From Woeseiaceae bacterium (lineage in GTDB: Bacteria; Pseudomonadota; Gammaproteobacteria; Steroidobacterales; Woeseiaceae): DNA of 64,000 nucleotides. Where the stretch lies: assembly GCA_021773075.1 (NCBI GenBank), contig JAJFKT010000035.1:1-64000 (forward strand), in the 5' to 3' direction. Position 1 is the first letter of the stretch; every line of letters begins with the position of its first letter. A program made the position numbers and the translations under genes. The notes under the pieces are model-generated. The model ran no database searches. It was not told the origin of the DNA and saw nothing but the letters and a program-made list of their open reading frames with translations. Below, piece by piece: positions 61,938 through 64,000 of the stretch.

Positions 61938-62786
61938 ATGTGTTATTCGAAGCAAATTCCCAGGGCGGTGATAGTTTTCCTTGCCCTTTGTCAAATGGCA
62001 TTATTCTCGACAGCCTGGTCGCAAGACACGCCCGGCGAGGTTTCTTTCCGGCAACTGATGAGCGAACGAAATGTACGCCTCAAACAGCTGGGTAACTCGA
62101 ATGACCGAGCCTTCGACGAACTTCTTAAACAACAGGCCAATGATCGGTCGGCCCTCAAGAATAAGGATCTGACGGCTGCGGCACGGCGGGAAATGGAGCA
62201 GGCGATAAACGACCACTACAAGAAACTAATGGATGAGCTCGCGGCAGGGAAGAAGGGTTTGGAAGGTCGCATCTACGAAGTTTGGAAAAAATCTGGTGGG
62301 GATCTACAGGCTGGAAATCCTCTGGACGAGCAACGCTGGGACTCCATGGACACTACTCTCAGTGATTTCGTAGAAACGTTTTTTTCGGCGATGAGCGAAC
62401 AGCCGAAGCTTGATTCAAAGCAAAAAGAATTGGCCGCTCATATTGAAACCTGTTCATTGCTTGAGCAAAAATATGAACATCCCTTCACTGGTGACAGCCT
62501 GCTACGAAGCATCAGGGGTTTCGAAGGGGATGAATGTCATTACATCGAGGAACTGCCGGGTGGCGGTCGTATGGAGTGTTTCTACCCCAGAGACAAAATA
62601 CCCGCGATAGCGGACTTCTATTTACACCCGACTAGATTCGAGGGTGCAAAGATCGAGTCTCATACTGAGTTTGTCGATGACCAGCCAGTAACAACCACGC
62701 GCTATATTGTCGACGGGGAAGTCATCTTTCATCCGCTCGGTGAAAGCATGGAAAACGGCGAGTGCAAGGTTCTTGGCTATGAATAA
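61938..62786 (+). CDS. Secreted protein of unknown function
   Basis: A 282 aa protein with a signal peptide (to AWSQ). The first third of the mature part is charged and helical (NDRAFDELLKQQANDRSALK, MEQAINDHYKKLMDE), suggesting a coiled coil. The C-terminal half is mixed, with four cysteines (IETCSLLEQKY, DECHYIEEL, MECFYPRD, GECKVLG) that could form disulfides in the periplasm. No family was recognised. It is followed 24 bp later by a lipoprotein gene. Confidence 0.78.
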   Translation: MCYSKQIPRAVIVFLALCQMALFSTAWSQDTPGEVSFRQLMSERNVRLKQLGNSNDRAFDELLKQQANDRSALKNKDLTAAARREMEQAINDHYKKLMDELAAGKKGLEGRIYEVWKKSGGDLQAGNPLDEQRWDSMDTTLSDFVETFFSAMSEQPKLDSKQKELAAHIETCSLLEQKYEHPFTGDSLLRSIRGFEGDECHYIEELPGGGRMECFYPRDKIPAIADFYLHPTRFEGAKIESHTEFVDDQPVTTTRYIVDGEVIFHPLGESMENGECKVLGYE

Positions 62787-62810
62787 ATTTATCCCTGGCG
62801 AGGTTAATCA

Positions 62811-63266
62811 ATGAGTTTTCGAACCAGAACGTCGACGTTAGTTGCTATTGCGCTTGCCGGTTTGCTGTCGAGTTGCGGCGGCGACGAGGAACGCGCGGCA
62901 CCGGTTCTCGAGGTGGACGCAGGCGCTGCGAAGGGGGGTGTCGCAACGAGCTCGATTGGGTCGATGCGGATGCCCGAATGGATGCCGGCGAGTGTTTCAC
63001 TGCCACCCGGCAGTCAGATCCGGGTCGCTAACGAAAGTACCAATGGTAGCGCATTCATGATTGTTGCGACTGACGATAATGTTAAACAGGTAGTGAACTA
63101 TTTTTCGACTTCATTGACAGAAAATGGCTGGACCATCGAGGCATCTTACGAAAACCAGGCACAAGTGGAGTACCTCAACGGCGGTACAAAGCTCACTGTC
63201 ACCGTTACCATGGGGCGCGACGGAGAGGCCTCATCGATAACGACGATAACTTTTTCACCTGAATAA
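62811..63266 (+). CDS. Lipoprotein of unknown function
   Basis: A 151 aa protein with lipobox LSSC (Cys22). The mature region has MPEWMPASVSLPPGSQIRVA followed by NESTNGSAFMIVATDD and VVNYFSTSLTENGWTIEASY, a pattern common to small periplasmic proteins with an alpha/beta fold around a 'delta-Y' region. Function not recognised. It probably belongs to the same transcript as its neighbours at 61938 and 63303. Confidence 0.75.
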   Translation: MSFRTRTSTLVAIALAGLLSSCGGDEERAAPVLEVDAGAAKGGVATSSIGSMRMPEWMPASVSLPPGSQIRVANESTNGSAFMIVATDDNVKQVVNYFSTSLTENGWTIEASYENQAQVEYLNGGTKLTVTVTMGRDGEASSITTITFSPE

Positions 63267-63302
63267 GCTGTCTTTTGGGGCTCAAGCAATTCTGAGGTAG
63301 CT

Positions 63303-64000
63303 GTGAAGAAACGGAATGTGGTTGTTGTGCTGGTCCTATTTTTAGCTGCAATTGCCTTCTATTTCTATCAGCTGTACGGCAGGGACGGATTAGGCAATAC
63401 GGTGGAGTCCGGTACTCAAGATTCGGCACCGATCGCATACTTTGATGTGTTGCGCGAAGCACAACGCCTACTGCGACAGAGCCCGGACCATCTGCCGGCA
63501 AATTACTTTCGTATCATTGAATCACACGACTCAAAACGTCTGATTGAATTCATTCGGACATCCTTTGACGTCGTTCCGCCGTCCACGAGTGATTGGCACT
63601 ACTCGATATCGGCGCAACGCTGGGGAAACGAGGGTACGCTGCGTAGCGGTGCTGGAACGCCCAGGGAACTGGCTGAGTTGCTCAGATCCGGCCTTGAGAA
63701 AATGGGCTATGAAGCGAAAGTAGTAACACAGCAGGCGCCCTCGGCGCTGCGATCATTCAACAGAACTTCTGAAAGCAGGCAGTTTGTCCCGGGCGGAAAC
63801 TGGCGTCAGTATCAGTCGGTCATCAAGGGCAAAGCTTTGCCGCCGGGGCCAATCATTCAGCCACACCCACAACTGTGGAAAAATGTAGCCTCGGCTATTC
63901 CTCACCAGAAGCATCAAAACGAAGCGTTTGATGCAACGATCAGTGAGTTGCCGTCTGTTTTATTTTCGCGCGAAGGTGGCGATGAACAGCTGCCACAGCT
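63303..64000 (+). CDS. Membrane-anchored transglutaminase-like protein, 3' end missing
   Basis: The frame opens with GTG (GAGG five to six bases upstream) and stays open to the window end, giving at least 232 codons. It begins with one membrane helix (VVVVLVLFLAAIAFYFYQL). Residues from about 75 on, DWHYSISAQRWGNEGTLRSG and AGTPRELAELLRSGLEKMGY, resemble the segment ahead of the catalytic Cys in bacterial transglutaminase-like proteins, where RG..GTL..GAGN..DQA..L...LR..G is usual. The catalytic residues are not seen in this part. Product and length are unknown. Confidence 0.6.
   Translation, partial: MKKRNVVVVLVLFLAAIAFYFYQLYGRDGLGNTVESGTQDSAPIAYFDVLREAQRLLRQSPDHLPANYFRIIESHDSKRLIEFIRTSFDVVPPSTSDWHYSISAQRWGNEGTLRSGAGTPRELAELLRSGLEKMGYEAKVVTQQAPSALRSFNRTSESRQFVPGGNWRQYQSVIKGKALPPGPIIQPHPQLWKNVASAIPHQKHQNEAFDATISELPSVLFSREGGDEQLPQ

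Overview
The window looks like a chromosomal segment of a free-living, aerobic, probably marine gammaproteobacterium. TonB-dependent receptors, a BCCT transporter, many lipoproteins, a TPR sulfotransferase and multiheme/PKD secreted proteins are all present. A member of the Woeseiales or a neighbouring lineage would fit, but that placement is inference. Gene density is high, starts include several GTG and TTG codons, and many genes overlap by 1-8 bp. No rRNA gene, complete tRNA gene, CRISPR array or intact mobile element was seen.

Layout. Positions 1-10116 hold a tRNA-like remnant, an orphan secretin with a lipase-like lipoprotein, a Ser/Thr kinase with TPRs divergent from an ECF sigma factor, a truncated kinase remnant, a beta-propeller lipoprotein and a transposase remnant. 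Positions 10117-15753 carry a TetR/beta-lactamase-fold pair and a MarR-type regulator divergent from a periplasmic redox operon (unknown protein, Cu/Zn superoxide dismutase, two thiol proteins). Positions 15740-21893 (minus strand) are TonB receptor, TPR-sulfotransferase and BCCT transporter.

The centrepiece is 22143-40668. The first operon encodes a pyrrolysine-free MttB-superfamily methyltransferase, its corrinoid protein, DUF1638, a small 'virulence factor' family protein, a split methylene-THF reductase (MetV-like and MetF), a methyl-corrinoid:THF methyltransferase, a RACo-type activator, a gamma-butyrobetaine-hydroxylase-like dioxygenase and an HD-domain protein with a di-iron ligand set. 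The second encodes dimethylglycine dehydrogenase, a GFA protein, sarcosine oxidase beta/delta/alpha/gamma and a GbdR-like regulator. The simplest reading is import or generation of a quaternary amine (possibly glycine betaine released from a phosphonate), B12-dependent removal of the first methyl group to THF, then oxidative removal of the remaining two to give glycine.

Positions 40718-49294 hold an IS6-type remnant and a D-amino-acid scavenging cluster (class-A-like serine hydrolase, N-acyl-D-amino-acid deacylase, D-amino-acid dehydrogenase, TonB receptor, LysR). Positions 49295-49686 contain a tRNA-Arg 3' fragment and a strong inverted repeat. Positions 49687-64000 hold an octaheme PKD-repeat surface protein, a protoglobin/glutamate dehydrogenase/winged-helix operon, a LuxR-type regulator divergent from a cytochrome b561, a DUF5666 lipoprotein, an AAA-FHA ATPase with a CBS protein, and three secreted or membrane proteins, the last cut by the window end.
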